This document shows positions 21,894 through 36,800 of a DNA stretch of 64,000 nucleotides, in pieces. Position numbers and translations under genes: made by a program. Source of the DNA: Symbiodinium natans. Taxonomy: Eukaryota > Sar > Dinophyceae > Suessiales > Symbiodiniaceae. Positions within the stretch are counted from its first letter, which is position 1. Each line of letters starts with the position of its first letter. The notes under the pieces are model-generated. The model ran no database searches. It saw only the letters and a list, made by a program, of their open reading frames with translations, and was not told where the DNA came from. The DNA lies in assembly GCA_905221605.1 (NCBI GenBank), contig CAJNDS010002639.1:249945-313944 (forward strand), read 5' to 3'.

Positions 21894-24800
21894 GTTTAGC
21901 TTAGGGCTTAGGGCTTAGGGCTTCGGGCTTAGGGTTTAGGGTTTAGGGTTTAGGGTTTAGGGTTTAGGCTTTAGGGTATCTGTCATCCCGGAACTTGAGC
22001 CCTTGATGCCACAACCCTGGACCCTCACTTCTAAGTTTTGCCTCCAAACCCAGTGCCTGAATTCGACTCATGACGCAAAAACAGAATCTCGATTGCAGGT
22101 GCACAGAACGCGTGGTTTCACCTGTAGACTTGCATGCTTCGCGGAAGCCCAGGAAAACTGCCTCCAGCAAGCTCCAAACTCCTTGGCTTGCAGTCCTGAA
22201 ATCATCGTGCGTTTAGACATAGCGTGGCAGGTTGCGGGTATAGGGCTTAGGGTTTAGTGTCTAAAGGCATGAGATTTATTCCTCTTGGAGCCCTAGCGGT
22301 GACTGGTGCGAGACAAGAATCCAGCTGAAGTCTATTCTCGTCTACCCGGCAGAAGTCTTTGCAAAGCCCAAAACCCTTTCTCCCTCTACACCCAAACCCT
22401 CAACCCTAGGACCCTCACTGAATGCCAAGGCAAATGACTGGAGCCTTCAGAAGAAGAGCTGGCGCCGTCCTGAAGACATTTCTGCGTTGGGTGCGGGAAG
22501 GGTTGTAGGGTCTCGATGCAACGAAGATCTACCAGAGTCACAGTTTTTTCTTTCTCCGCGGTTTGTGGCTTACGGGCTTCGTTGGCCCAGGTTCGTAGGC
22601 CCTGTGGATGTAATCCCCGCCCGAGGTGTTGGGACTCGGATGAGGCGGTGGATGAGGACCTCTTCGACTGCGACAAGGGGCTGGCCAACGCCGCCGTAGC
22701 CCGAGAGGGATCAGGGTTTAGGGACTCCAGGGTGGCTTTTTGTTGGGATTGGGATGTTTCTCCGAAAATTAACCGTCCTTAATAGGGATGATTGTACCCC
22801 CCTACTATGATCCCCATTCAGGACTGTTAGTATAAGGGAGAACATCCCAAGTTGAGGAGTCTTAAGTAGATCTGCCAGACCACTTCCCCACCCTATGGCC
22901 TGCTTCCACCAATCCTAGCATGGCCGGGGTCGAGCGTGGGTGGAGCCAAAATGCGGAACCCTAAGCCTAGACCCCTGAACCCCCAAACCCCAGAACCCCT
23001 AAACCCTAAACCCTAGACCCCTGAACCCCCATGAACCCCAGAACCCCTAGACCCTAAACCCCTGAAACCCCCAAACCCCTGAACCCCTAAACCCTAAACC
23101 CTTAAGGGTGTGGTGTGACGCTTGAGGGATCACGGTCCGCGGCCAAGGATCGGGGCTGGTCCACGGAGAAGAAGAATTGGCCGGGACCCAAGGGTTTAGG
23201 GCTTTTTTGAGGGTTATCATAGGGGTTTAGGGTTTGGGGTTTAGGGTTTAGGGGGTTAAGGGTTTAAGGGTTAGAGTATAGGGCGGAGGGGTGTAAGGTT
23301 TGGAATCGTGGTTTGTGGTTTTTGGGGCTGCTTAGAGTCTAGGGGTTTAAGGTTTTGGGTGGAAGGGTTTAAGGGTTTGGGGTGGAAGGGTTCGAGGAAT
23401 TTCGGGGGTTTAGGGGTTTAAGGCGTGAAGGGTCTGGGGTTAGGGTTGTTTTCGGATCTCTTATAGGCTCTTTTTAGGAATCTTCGTCGCAGGGCTTTAA
23501 AGGCCCACCTCGCTCAGTCTTGCTGGGGCTTCGGAGTTTAGGGTCTATGGTGGAGGGTTGAGGGTGCATAGCATGGATACCAGTACAAGAGTTTCTGACA
23601 TCCTTGTAGGCTTCGGAAATGGTGGGGGGGTTCCGACGACGGGGGGGGGGGGGTACCTTTTTGGGGGGTCCCCTTTACAGGGTGCTGTTCTTTTTGGGGG
23701 TATGAACGGGGTACCCCTCTGTTGGGAAATACCAAAATGTTGGGAAATACCAAAATCCTCCCTAAACCCTAAACCCTAAACCCTAAACCCTAAACCCTAA
23801 ACCCTAAACCCTAAACCCTAAACCCTAAACCCTAAACCCTAAACCCTAAATACACAAAGAATGGTCAGGGTGAAGAGTGTGGGTTCTGGGTTCTGGAGGG
23901 TGGAGGTATGGGGGTGTAGGGATGGAGGTGCTTTGAGGCTTGGGCCAGCTGCCAGCTTGCGCAAGCCCTACATCCTAAACCCTAAACCCTGAACCCTAAA
24001 CCCTAAACCCTAAACCCCTAAAACCCTAACCCTAAACCCTAAACCCTAAACCCTTGTGAGGTGCTGCCGTACAAAGAAGAAGGGGTGCCAGCAGTTCTTC
24101 GACTGCGACCTGGACCTCGACAACTGGGCCCCCTGAGCTCCGTTAGGGATGCGGGCGGTCAGGGTTTCGGGCATGCCCCCTGAACCCTGAAGCATCCTGA
24201 AGTCCTGAAGCCTTAAACTCTAAACCCTAAACCCCAAACCCTAAACCCTAAACCCTAAACCCCTGAACCCCTGAAGCCTAAACCCTGAACCCTGAACCCC
24301 TGAACCCTAAATCTTGAACCCCTAAACCCTGATTCCTTGAAACCGTTAACCCCAAAAGGTTTAGGCTTCCGGCTGACTGAGCGCTGGGTTCGTGTATGGT
24401 CTTGCGCCATCGGTATCATGACTATCATGTTTGCCGCTACTTCAGCATCATCATTACCAAAACATCAGTGTTGTAACCCTCAACCCTAAACCCTCAACCC
24501 TAAACCCTAAACCCTAAACCCTAAACCCTAAACCCTAAACCCTCAACCCTAAACCAAGTTGTTGTGCTTCGTCCACGAAGAGCGAAGCTCGCGAGCCTCA
24601 GCCTTCGAAGCCGAAGTTCGCGAGCTTCATGTAAGTGCGCTCATCCTAACTGGGGGTTTACGAAATAGGGGACCCCTAACATACACTCCAGAATCGTAGG
24701 AATTGCTTCAAAGAAGGACCCAGAATAAGGAACCCCCGTCATCGGACAACCCCAAGTGTTAGTTAGGTATCTTTATCACCATTTTAAATCGTTCTGATCA

Positions 24801-27800
24801 TCCTGACCATGGTTATCTGTCTATCGGCCTATGCTATCATGAACACAATTGTTGGAGTTTAGGCTTTGTGGTTTAGGGTTTGGGGGGTCTGGCGTTTGAG
24901 ACATGCCTGGAGGGCTCAGAGCTCACAACGTTGAGGGATATACACGGTAAGTTTTCAGAACGAACAGATTTGAGTTGGAGTTTAGGCTTCACAGGGCTTC
25001 AGACTTCAACCCTTCCCAGCTGGCCAGCAGATGCCAGGAAACGGCGTGGAATTCAACAAAGAAGAAATGGCCGCTGACCCAGTCGGATTGCCGGGCTTTC
25101 AACCCCAAGCCTTAGAGAGCACAAACAACGAACCGCAAACCCCGCTGAGCCCCCTCAACCTCCCAGACCCTCCAACCTCCAGCAACCCTACGCCCCAAAA
25201 CCCCATACCCTAACAAACCATCCAACCCTAAAAGCCCCCGCAGACCCCAAAAACAATTAAGTACCCGTAAGAGCCCTTAAAAGCCCGAAATTCTAACTAA
25301 AGAACCCTACTAAAGATCCTACAAAAACCCCGAAAGCTCGTCCTCTCGAGGTGCTGGGACCACGAGCAAAAGGGTGGCAGCGCACCCTACAACTGCGAGG
25401 ACCCGGCTCCTCATGGGTTTAGGGTTTATAGGGTCTTCAGGGTTTTTACTTTTTTTTGGGGTTTAGGGTTTGTAGGCTTCAGGGGTTTTAGGGGCCTTTC
25501 AGGGGGCGCCAAGGAGAGGGTTCGTAAGGGAGGGGGGTTCAAGGGGGGTAGGTGCCTAGGGAACTTTAGGGAAGCTTAGGGAGCCTTAGGGAGTAGTGGG
25601 GGGTATTAGGCAACCTTGGATTACATACCCCTTGGGTTACATACCCCCCTTGAACACCCCCCGCTAAAGAACATTATAGGAGTGGCACAATTACGCAACG
25701 ACCCAAGAAGGCCTAAACCCCAACAGCCCTGAATGAAGCCTTAACAAACCCTGCAAGCAACAACTAGCTAGATCCTAAACAAAAGACCCTAAGTACCCTA
25801 ACAACCCTAAAAAACCTAAAGGGTTTAAAGCCCTAAAGCCCTAAATCCCTAGTTAAAGACCCTGAAACCCTAAACACCCCCGGAACACACCAAACAACCC
25901 TAGGCCGGGGCATCATGAATACCCTACCTGAACATCATAAAAACACCCTAGAACGCAGCTTCCCTAGACCCCTAAAGCTCCAATCTCCCGAAACCCTAAA
26001 AGCCTAAAGCCTAAAGCCTAAAGCCTAAAGCCTAAAGCCTAAAACCTAAAGCCTAAAGCCTAAAGCCTAAAGCCTAAAGCCTAAAGCCTAAAGCCTAAAG
26101 CCTAAAGCCTAAACCCTAAACCCTAAACTCTGAACTCTGAACCCTGAACCCTGAACCCTGAACCCTAAACCCTCAACCCTCAACCCTCAACCCTCAACCC
26201 TAAACCCTAACCCCCTAAACCCCAAGCCCCAAAAACTTGAAAAGCCGGAAGCTCCCGTCAGGATCATCTCGCGGATTACGCCGAGGCCTGGACCCCGCCG
26301 AAGAAGGCCCGAGCCTGTCAGGGCTGAGATTGTTTAGGGTTAAGGCTTATACAAGGTTTGTACAAGGCTTATACAAGGGTTATACAAGGGTTTAGGGTTT
26401 AGGGTTTAGGGTTTAGGGTTTAGGGCTTGGATTTAGGGTGAAGGCTTACGTAAGGGTTTAGGGTTTAGGGGTTCAGGGTGCTTGATGTAGGCTTTAACGT
26501 TTGTGTCCGTTTTGGGGTGCCTCGGGTTTTGGTTTTGGTTTTGGGGCTCCGGTGCTTCGGGTTTAGGGATTCAATGGTTTAAGAGGGGACTTGAGGGGCA
26601 CAGGAGGGTTCTTTCGGATCGTGTTGCTGCGGTTAACCCCACCCCACCCCCCTCTCATGAGCCCCCAAGGCTCCACAACTCTGGTTTTGCTGCTAGAGAT
26701 CGTACTGAAGTCTGATCACCCTAAGCCCTGAGCCCTACCTAAACCCCCAAACCCTAAACCCCAAACCCTAAACCCCAAACCCAAAACCCCAAAACCCCAA
26801 ACCCCCTGAAGCGTCCGCCTCCGTGTGGCTGTTGCCAGGAGTGGTGCTGCGCGAACGAAAACCTGGGCTGTGGTGAGACCTACGACTGCGAGGCTTTGCT
26901 TTCTGCGACCTTTTGGATGTGGCTCCAGGGTTTGAAGGGTTTACGAGAAAAGGTCGGCATCAAGGTGTAAGGCCCTGTCCCTCATGGTTTCCATATTGCA
27001 AGTTCTTAGTCGGAAATTGGGGACTTCGGTAGGGTGCCTGATATCTTCGTATGGAACCCTAAAAGGATTCTACAGGGGGATGGATTCCCGAACAGAGCCA
27101 GCAAGCTACGCCTGCTGATTTCAGGAAGAGAATGAGGGAATTCGGCACCTGATACGCCGCAATGTAAACCTCAAAGGGGTTCTATTGGCTACTTAAGTCC
27201 TTCAATTCCCTTCTACGAACCAGTAAGCTCTAAAACCTAAACCCTAAACCCGAAACCCTAAACCCTAAACCCTAACTCCCTGGGCTGGTTGCCCCCGAGG
27301 AGCTGACACTTTGTAGCATCAGCTTCCAGGTTCAGCGCCTTGGGGGCCCCACCAACGCAGGCCCTCAACGCCCAAACCTTAAGCTTTGAGGGCTAATGGG
27401 CCCTAGACCCGAAACCCGAACCCTAAACCCTGAATCCTAAACCCTAAGCCCTCAAGCCCCCTGTAACTTGAAATTATTCAAGAAAGCCAAAAAGCGCAAC
27501 TTTCCTCGAAACTTTACCCGTACCTGAACCCTGAATAATTTCAATAAATCCTGAACCCTAGACCGCTAGGGTTTCGGGCGTTTGGGGAATGTGGCCCTGC
27601 CACCGTAAAACGCCTTCAGACCGGCTTCGAGAACTGGGAGACCGAGTGGACAACCCCGCAGACTCTTGGCCCTGCGGGGTTCAGGGCGTAGGGTTTAGGG
27701 CTAGGGTTAGGGTTTGGGGTTTGGGGTTTAGGGTTTAGGGTTTAGGGTTTAGGGTTTAGGGTTTAGGGCTAGGGTTTAGGGTTTGGTGTTCGGGATATGT

Positions 27801-30800
27801 AGTTTTATATCATCTTCTGCTACATCTTATGCTATGTTATATCTTTTAGGATGTTGCTCTCTATGTATAGGGTTTCGGGTCCAGGTCTTCCGGTTGACGG
27901 AAGTTCAGGGGGCTTTCCTTCAGTCTGTTGCGCTTCGGCTCTGAGGAAGCACTTCTGCTGCAAGACGGCCCAGAAAGCCTGTCGGGCGCCTCGGGATCGG
28001 CAGCTCTCAGTGTGCCCCCCCTGCAAGGACTGCAACATTCTCTATAGTAGAGGCCAGAAAGGTTGGAAACTCAATAGCCGCAACCCCTGAGAGTAAAGTA
28101 TATGGAATCCCAGCACTATGTGTCCCTTAAAAGGTTTCCAACTTTTTGGGGTTTACTGTAGTGACACTGAGGCTACGACTGCGCGGCTGGCTTTGCGAAC
28201 TGGGAGAGGCCCCCTTAAAAAAACTCTCGGGTCCTTAAGGGACGGGGGGTTCAAGGGGGGTCTGCAACGCAAGGTTCCCTAGTACTCCCCACTACTCCCT
28301 AAGCTATCAAAGGAGAGAGAGGGAGCTACGAATAGGAAGACGAGGCAGGAAAGAAAGTCAGGGACCGAGCTCACAAGAGAAGGAGAGACCCTCAAGCTTG
28401 CAAAGCCACAAGTACCCAGCTGAACCTCAAGAGATTGTGTGGGCTGAGGGTCAGTATTCTCTTCGCATTCACTTCGCTTCCTCGTTCACTTCTGTTGCCC
28501 CTATAGTCCGCACGCGGCTGTTTCAGCAATTTCTCAGGCTGAGTGTGTTCTAATTTGTTTTCGCGCCGCCCTCCGAAGTAGGAAGGTGCATGGACAGTCC
28601 CGATATGAACGCATGCTTCACTTCTGTTTCATTGGGAGCAAGAAAAGGGTGAGAGAGATGAATGGTACATCCTAAAGGTGATCATAAGGGCTAGAAATGT
28701 GCGGTCATCTAGACCCTTCTTGCGGTACCCTAATGAACCGAACTAGGTGTCCGCGAGTGATGAACAGGACCAAGGTATGAGAGTTAGGGTCTCAACGGTC
28801 AGTGCGAGTATCCTATTCTCAGGGGCGGTTGACCTTTCCCTTAAAACAGTTACCGCCTTGAGGATGAACACGGTGAACAAGAGTGAAGGGGTGACGTCCC
28901 AACAGACCTGTTGAACGACCCCAGCTACTACTAGCAGAGCTAAGTCACTGGTTCTTTGCGTTTGGAGGGGTCGTCGGGGTTGTGGGGTGCCCAAACCAGA
29001 AAACACACTGTCAACTTTCAGTCCCAACACGAGAACTGTTGAAAACCAGGGCCGACTTCCAGAATTGGACTCCTTCAAACGCAAGATCCTTCTAGCCCCA
29101 AGGTTAGGGTTTGGGGTTTAGGGTATAGGGTTTAGGGTCTAGGGTTCAGGGTTTAGGGTTTAGGGCAGCTCTCTTTCGCGACAGGGGCTGGTCTGCAGCC
29201 AAGAAGAAGTACTGCTGCCAGAAGGAGCAGAAGGCCACCCCCTTAGGGACGTGCCCCGGGAGGTTAGGGTTTCAGGTTGAGCCCAACTGCTCAACATACT
29301 TTTGCCATCAAGTTAGATACCGATCTACCCGCTTTATGTAAGCTCAAAACTCTGTCCTGCGAACTGAGCTCCGGATGGGTTTAGGGTTTAGGGTTTAGGG
29401 TTTAGGGTTTAGGGTTTAGGGTTTAGGGTTTAGGGTTTAGGGTTTTCGGGTTTAGGGTTTAGGCTTTCCGGGTTTAGGCCCCAACCTGCAGCCCGAGTGA
29501 AGGTGTGTAGGGGTTAAAAGTTTGGGTCGCCGGACCTGATGCTTAGTAGCTGAGTAGAGAACCTTTAACCTTGGGTTTAGGGTTTAGGGTTTAGGGTTTA
29601 GGGTTTAGGGTTCAGGGTTTCGGGTTGGTACTCAGCAACTAGGGGTGTCCCAGGCGTGCCACAGCTGTCTGGCAGTCAATGAGATGACCAGCTGGTCCGA
29701 TGAGCACAGGGCGTGCCCCTGGGGCAGGGGGGGACGACGAGGGGTCTACGCTCCAAAGCCCTTAACCTTAAACCCTAAAGCCTTAACCCCTAACCCCTAA
29801 CCCCTAACCCCTAACCCCTAACCCCTAAACCCTAAACCCTAAACCCTAAACCCTAAACCCTAAACCCTAAACCCTAAACCCTTAACCCTTAACCCTTAAC
29901 CCTTACACAATTCCAGACTCCATGTTCCGACCCCATGCTCCACTTAGGGCTCCAGCTTTGTGGGTCACCTTTCGCCTCTCTTCGGTGGTCGGTCAGTTGC
30001 TGGAACCCTTCTTGGAGCCCCTTGTTCCCCAAAGGAGTGGGCGTTTAGGGTGTAGGGCTTTCCCTAAACCGTAAGCCCTGAGCCCGAAACCCTAAACCCT
30101 AGATCCTAAGCCGTTTGGGGGCGGAGGTATTGCTGCAACGCCCACAACGTCGCGTGCCACGACTGCTCGGGAGACGCCCGGGATCCAAGTCGAACCCCCT
30201 GGACCACCAACCTCCCCGGCAAGAAGACTTAAACCCCAAACCCCAAACCCCAAACCCCAAGCCCCAAGCCCCAAGCCCCAAGCCCCAAGCCCCAAGCCCC
30301 AAGCCCCAAGCCCCAAGCCCCAAGCCCCAAGCCCCAAGCCCCAAGCCCCAGCCCCAAGCCCCAAGCCCCAAGCCCCAAGCCCCAAGCCCCAAACCCCAAA
30401 CCCCAAGCCCAAAGCCCCAAGCCCTAACCCTAAACCCCAAACCCCAAACCCTGAACCCCAAACCCCAAGCCCTAACCCTAAACCTGAACCCCAAACCCTG
30501 AACCCTAAACCCTAAACCCCAAACCCCAAACCCAACCCTAACCCCAAACCCAAACCCTTAACCCCCCAAACGCCCCAAACCCTAAACCCCAAACCCCCCA
30601 AACCCTAAACCCCAAGCACCTTAAACCCGAAACCCCAAACCCTAAACCCCAAGCCCCCGAAACCCTAAACCCGAACCCCCCCCCCCCCCCCCCAAACCCT
30701 AACCCTAAACCTTAGAGAATGCTGAGGTTCATACGTTCGATGCAGTCAAGGAGGACTGTGGGGCAGAGCCATGCCGAAGCCCCCAAGTCCCCCCCCCCCC

Positions 30801-33800
30801 CCCCCCCCACCACGCGAAGCCTTGACCCCCAAGACCCTCAATACCTTAGGGCCCCAGTTGGGGTTTAGGGTTGAGGATTTTTTAGGGTTTAGGGTGTAGG
30901 GTGTAGGGTTTAGGGTGTCGGGTTTAGGGTTTAGGGTTTAGGGTTCAGGGTTTAGGGAATAGGGAAGCCCCACAAGCCATGCGCTTGAAAGTGGACACCC
31001 CGCAAAGCTTGAAAGCTCCATCGCAGGACCCATCTTAAGACTTTTGGTGCCCTGTATCACCGAAGAAGATCCTTTCTTTTCATGGTTTGTATAGGGAACC
31101 TAGTCCCCAACTCCTTTACAACAAGATTCAGCAGGCGTGGTGCTGCGCGAACGAGGGCCACTGTGTGAAGCAAGGGGCCGAGCAGTTCAGACCTCGACCC
31201 GAAGCCCGGAAACCGTAACATAGGGGCCTTAGTAGTTAGAATGCAGGGTTTTGGGGGGTTATTATTAGTACATATATATATATATATATATATGCATATG
31301 AAGGGACCAGAAGTGCACGACTAGCAATCTTTTCCGACCCCTGCTGTGCGTTCTGCAAGCCCTGCGTAGTTCTCCCAAAACCACAGAGCCCTAACACTGA
31401 AACCTGAGCCAGGGAACCCTAAGCCCACTTAGGGTTTAGGGTTTAGGGTTTGGGGTTTAGGGTTTAGGGTTTAGGGTTTCGGGTTTAGGGTTTAGGGTTT
31501 AGAGCTGTCCCCTGTTCCTTGAGACCCTTTAGGGCCTTCCAGGGATCACGGGGGCTTTGGGGGTCGGAGGGCCGACCCCTTACCCCCAAATTGTTGAGCC
31601 CAAGTGCAGATGCAGATCACCCCAAGCCACTAAACCCATAAACCCCAAACCCCCGAAACCCACAGCAAACCTTGAAGCCCCAACGAAGTACCCTTAAACC
31701 CTGAACCTTATGGAACCTACAACCCTGGACCCTGAGGCCCCTGCAGCCCGAAACCCCAAGCCCTAAACCGTGACCTCAAGGCCGCTCACCCTACGAACCC
31801 CAAAACCTCTGACAGTGCCACTACGACGACGCCCACCCCTTGCCCGGACGCGGGCTTCGATGAGCTCTGAGCCCAGAGTTGAGTTTTGTTTCTGAGAGGT
31901 TGGGGGTGGGGCGCTCTTGGAAGTTAGGGTATGGCAGGAGGGGGAAGATGGAGGGCCTTCAGTGCGCTCCAAGGAAAACGAGAGAGGAGCCCTGTCTTTC
32001 GGTCATGGCCTTTAGTTACCCAGCAAACCCGAGATTGCTTTGACTTATAGAACCCGAAGCCCCTAAACCCTGAACCCGCCAGCGTATCATGAAGCCGGGT
32101 GTCGCGCGCGAGCTCCAGCTTCACTGAGATCTCCCCGCAAAGGAGCCCCTCCCGCCCCAAAACCCAAAACCCAAAACCCAAAACCCAAAACCCAAAACCC
32201 AAAACCCCAAAACCCAAAACCCAAAACCCAAAGCCCTAAACCTAAACCCATAAACCCCAAACTCCGTAAACCCCGTAACCCCTAAACCTTGGGATGTTCC
32301 CCAAAAACTAGCAGTTCCTTAGTAGGGATCATCGTGCCCCCTACTATAATCCCTACTTCTATGGGGGAACATCCAACCTAAACGCCACAAACTGCATAAG
32401 CCCCATAAACCCTAGACCCTATCCATGCCCGCCAGGGATGATCCGGAATATTGCGCGCGGCCCCTGGTACATGGCGTCGAGGGTTGGTAGGGTGCAGGGC
32501 TTTAGGGTGTAGGGTTTCAGGCCTAAGGATCTAGGGCTCAGAGTTTGGGGTTTCAGGGTCTCGGGTTTCAGGCATTAGGGTTCCGCTGTGCCCCCCCGAC
32601 CCAGTTGAGAGCTCTGGTATCGATCTCCAGCTGCCCTTCCCTTGCCATCTAACTCTACACACCTTAGATCTGAAACCCTAAGCCGTAAACTTTTGAAAGC
32701 CAAGCCGAAGTCCTCAACCCTAAACCCTGTACCCTACCTACAACATTAGGCACAGGCGAGGTTGCCTCACCATGCACAAGGCTTCAGGGTTAAGGTGATT
32801 AGGTTTTCGGGGTTGAAGGCTTAACTTTACCTAAACCCTACACTCTAAACCTAAGCCCTAAACCCGAAATCCTAATCCCTAAGCCCTAGTTAAACCCTAG
32901 GGCTTAGGTGCTTCATGAATTGTTTATGAACGATGTCAAAAGTCGATTGATACCGATCCCCAGCCCGATGTCACCTGCACTCACTGCTCCAAGAGGGCCA
33001 TGTCGGAAGCCTGAAGCACCAAAGCAACCACAGTTGAGGGCTGAAACTCGGGGGTTTTGTTGTTGGGGGTTTAGGGTTTAGGGTTTAGGGTTTAGGGTTT
33101 AGGGCCTCTTGCAATCCCACCTCGGGAAGTGTCGTGGAAGCTGCTCAGAACACGCCCATCGGGACCTGGACCACAGAGAAGAAAGCCAGGGCCTTGGTCG
33201 CGGGCTCTTGCCACGGGGCTTTGAGGCTTTCAGAGACCTCGGTTTTTGTGGACCCGAGATGCCCCTCAGGGTGAAGGGTTCAGGGATTCCCCTCCTACTA
33301 AACGTCCTTAGTAGGGATTACAATAGGGGGTATCATAGTACCTATGGAGGCCTGTTCGTATCAGGCGGAACCTCCCAAGGTTCAGGGGCTGAAGGGTTCC
33401 AGGCCTCGCTATGAAAGCAGGGCCGGCTCCAGCACATTTTTCGGATCCCAGCGCATGTGGTGAGTCCTCTCAGCTCTGGTTCCCTTCTTGGGTACCTGTC
33501 ATGAAGGGATAGGGCATATTTGGGATAAGCAAGAAAGGGCCATCATGTAGATGACTGCCCACATCCCTGGCCCGCATGCGCCTGGCGCTGATAAGGACTT
33601 TTGCTGCAAGACCTTCGGCAGGGGATGCCCCGGAGTCCATTACGACTGCCTGGGCCTCGAGGGGCTGAAGTGGTGCCGTGGCTTGAGGGATTCCTGGCTT
33701 GGGGGGTTTAGGGTTTGGGGTTTGGGGTTTGGGGTTTAGGGTTCTACAACCTTGCATGCAGACGAGAATACCCACGCGCGCAATGGAGTGAAGAACCCAT

Positions 33801-36800
33801 TCCGAATTTGCACCATGAGCCCGCATGCTGCCAGGTGATATCGACGCCCACATTTGGCAGTACGCCTGGTCTCTGACGAAGAAGGACCCGTCAAATTCAG
33901 GTCATTGCTTGTTTCGCAGCTTACCCCTCCACCTCTTAAACATCCCCCCCCCAACATCGATCCTACCCCAGACTGACAGAGGTTGCCAGGTCAGGCTTTG
34001 CTTTTTCGGGGTCCTGCCAGCAGTGCGCTCTGACATGGTCCCTCACCACCCCCTTCCCCCCCCCCCCCCCGACCCCGAAGCCTATCTCCGAAGGGCTTGA
34101 GCAACGGTCTTGCCAGGCGTGGTGCTGCCTGCATCATCATGTTGGATGCTATCCACACTACGACTGCGACACGGCTGGGTGCTTACACACGTCAGGTTTA
34201 TGTACACTCGCTGAAAGGCGGAGGATTGCCACGCAGTGAAGAAAGTCGTACCTTGAAGGGTTGTTGTGAATCGGGGCCTTCGGCCCCGAGCCCTCCACTC
34301 ATCTTTGCCGGTGAAGGGGGCAACAGTGGTTGGTTTAGGGTTTAGGGTATCAGGGTTTGTATGCCCTCCTCAATCTTCAGTTCTTTTTGACTCGGCGGGC
34401 GCTCCAATGAAGGCCTTAGTAGGCCCAGAACTCCAAGCGTAAACCTGCGAACGAGGCCGTGACGTCTTGGTCACCCGAGAAGCAGGTCTGGTGCTGTCTG
34501 GCTTCCCAGCAGCTGTCGGCTGATTGAGGTTTCGGGGACTAGGGAATGATTGGGTTTCGGGTGTTTCGGCTTGCACTTCAGATATAGGGTGTATTGCCAT
34601 AGCTTACATAGCTTGACTTTCAAAACCTGCTCCGAGGCCACCATGAGAAGAAGGGCTGTGAGCTCTACGACTGCTACGGGGCGCGACTAACCCTAAACCC
34701 TAAACCCTAAACCCTAAACCCTAAACCCTAAACCCTAAACCCTAAACCCTAAACCCTAAACCCTAAACCCAAAACCCAAAGCCCTAAACCCTTGACCCTA
34801 AACCCTAACCCTAAACTTGGTTCACTTGTTGAGGGTGCTTCCTTTGCAGGGGGGCTCCGGTCCAAACTCATGCATGGCTTTAGCCGGCAGCTTGCTGAAC
34901 TCCGAAACTCTGACCTTGGAGGCAGTTTCGATTGTCAGTCCTGGCAGCTGGATGTGCAATCTCTTTACGCCCATCTTCCTCGACTGCCCGCGCAGCTTGT
35001 GTCTTAATGGCCCCTTGCTACATGCAGATGGCCCTTTTTCTGTCGGTTTCTCTGGAGCTCGCAAGAGATTTCGAACCACTTGGTTGACTTTTACGAAGGG
35101 GTCGTTGCAGATTCGGGGTCGCCTTTGGGGGTTTGAAGCACGGGGCTTAGGGAATTTCGGGCCTTAGCCCCGACACCCAAATGGGGGTTTGCGAAAATGG
35201 GGCGACCCCCAATATAGATCCCCAAGTAGTAGGATTCCTTCATACTAAGGACCCCAATCCCTAATTTCGTAAACCCCCAAATCCCCTCCCCCACATTGGT
35301 AGTTGTCTAAATTAGGGTCCCTTTTGGGGATCCCTTTTTAAAGAGTGCCGCCTAAACATAGGAACCCAAAAACAGACCCTAATTTAGAGAACTACCCACA
35401 TGATCCTTGTCCGCAGTCTCCGACACTGTGGTCAAAGCAGCACAAAGACTGGTGCTGCAGGCCGGAGAGTCTTCCCCCTGGCTCTCAGTAGGGACTCAGG
35501 GAATGGGGGCCGTCATTGCAGAGGTCGAGAGACAGGGAGGGTGCAGGGTTCATGGGAGGCAGAGGAGTTTTAGTGTTTCGGGAGGGAAAGAGGGAAGTTC
35601 GGCAAGCGAAGTTTGAGATAGACGGCGGGGGCTTAGAGCTTAATTAGGGTTTAGGGTGTAGGGGGGAGTGCGAGGGGCCTGGAGAGAAGGGCGGGATCAG
35701 AGGAGTGGCAGCCCACAGAAGGCGTCCACCATCGCGCAGAAGTGTAAAACCTTGAAACCCTGCACCCCAAAGCCGCAAACACCCCCAAACAATAAACCCT
35801 AAACTGCCCTAAACCCTGAACCTTAAACCCCAAACCCTCAACCCTAAACCCTTGAAAGCAGCCAAGAAGCTTAAAGAGCCCTAAGACCCGGAGAGATCCT
35901 ACTATTTGGGGTCTAATTTAGGGGTCCCCACTAAACCCTAAACCCTAAACCCTAAACCCTAAACCCTAAACCCTAAACCCTAAACCCTAAACCCTAAACC
36001 CTAAACCCTAAACCCTAAACCCTAAACCCTAAACCCTAAACCCTAAACCCTAAACCCTAAACCCTAAACCACCATGTGCTTCTCCTTCCGGTCAGGCAAC
36101 ATGGTCAGGGTTGCTCGTGCCGGCCCCAGGGCTTCGGGGTTTAGGGTGTAAGGCTTTAGGCTGAGGGTGCAGGTTTAGGTTGAGGGCTTGGGGGAAAGGT
36201 CGGCGGACTGTCAGAAGTCCTCAGAAGCTTAGGCTCAGGAGTGGATCTTGAGGGGTTTTGACCTAAACCCTGAGCCCCAAGCCCTAAGCCCTAAGCCCTA
36301 AGCCCTAAACCGCAAACCCTAAAACGCCCGAAGCCCTGAACCCTCAGTCTTCACCGAAAGCTCCTTCAGCCCTCGCTCTTGCCGAGGGAACTGGAGCCGC
36401 CCGAAGCCCAGCTGCTCCTGTCTGCTCCTGCCCTGGCCAAGAGTTGCTTTTCGAGGTTTAGGGTTTAGGGTTTGGGTTTCGGGTTTCGGGTTTAAGGTTT
36501 AGGGTTTCGGGTTTCGGGTTTAGGGTTTAGGGTTGGAGGGCGTTCCCTCAACATGACGCTTTCTTTCTGAAGGTACCACTGTCAAGGAGGCGACGGCCAG
36601 AACATCTACTGGCCCAGCTCTGAGTGCGATTCAATGGAAACCTCTTGCTAAGACCCCAAACCCTAAACCCGATAAACCCGACAAACCCGACAAACCCGAT
36701 AAACCCGATAAACCCGATAAACCCGATAAACCCGATAAGCCCTAAACTCTAAACCCCAAACCCCAAACCCCAAACCCCAAACCCCAAACCCTAAACCCTA

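Noticed and set aside
28743-29084. 113-codon - strand open frame in a WCC intron
   Set aside because: No motif or homology recognised; consistent with chance in unique sequence.
30092-30501. Long open frames on both strands made of GLGLGAW or PKPQAPS repeats
   Set aside because: Direct translations of a CCCCAAG/CCCCAAA array. Any stop-poor 7-mer array yields such frames; no gene.
30725-30790. Open island reading TFDAVKEDCGAEPC as an exon
   Set aside because: The flanking exons 30127-30226 and 31135-31184 already join as KK|AWCC in phase; inserting this breaks the repeat.
34817-35167. Overlapping open frames of 71 and 116 codons
   Set aside because: Two + strand frames and one - strand frame are open at once, with no motif; the flanking exons at 34680 and 35417 join in phase without it.
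36646-36651. Stop codon TAA after METSC as the end of the WCC gene
   Set aside because: A GC donor just upstream at 36612 joins the next exon in phase to give IYW|SPEKKDWCC, a better repeat.
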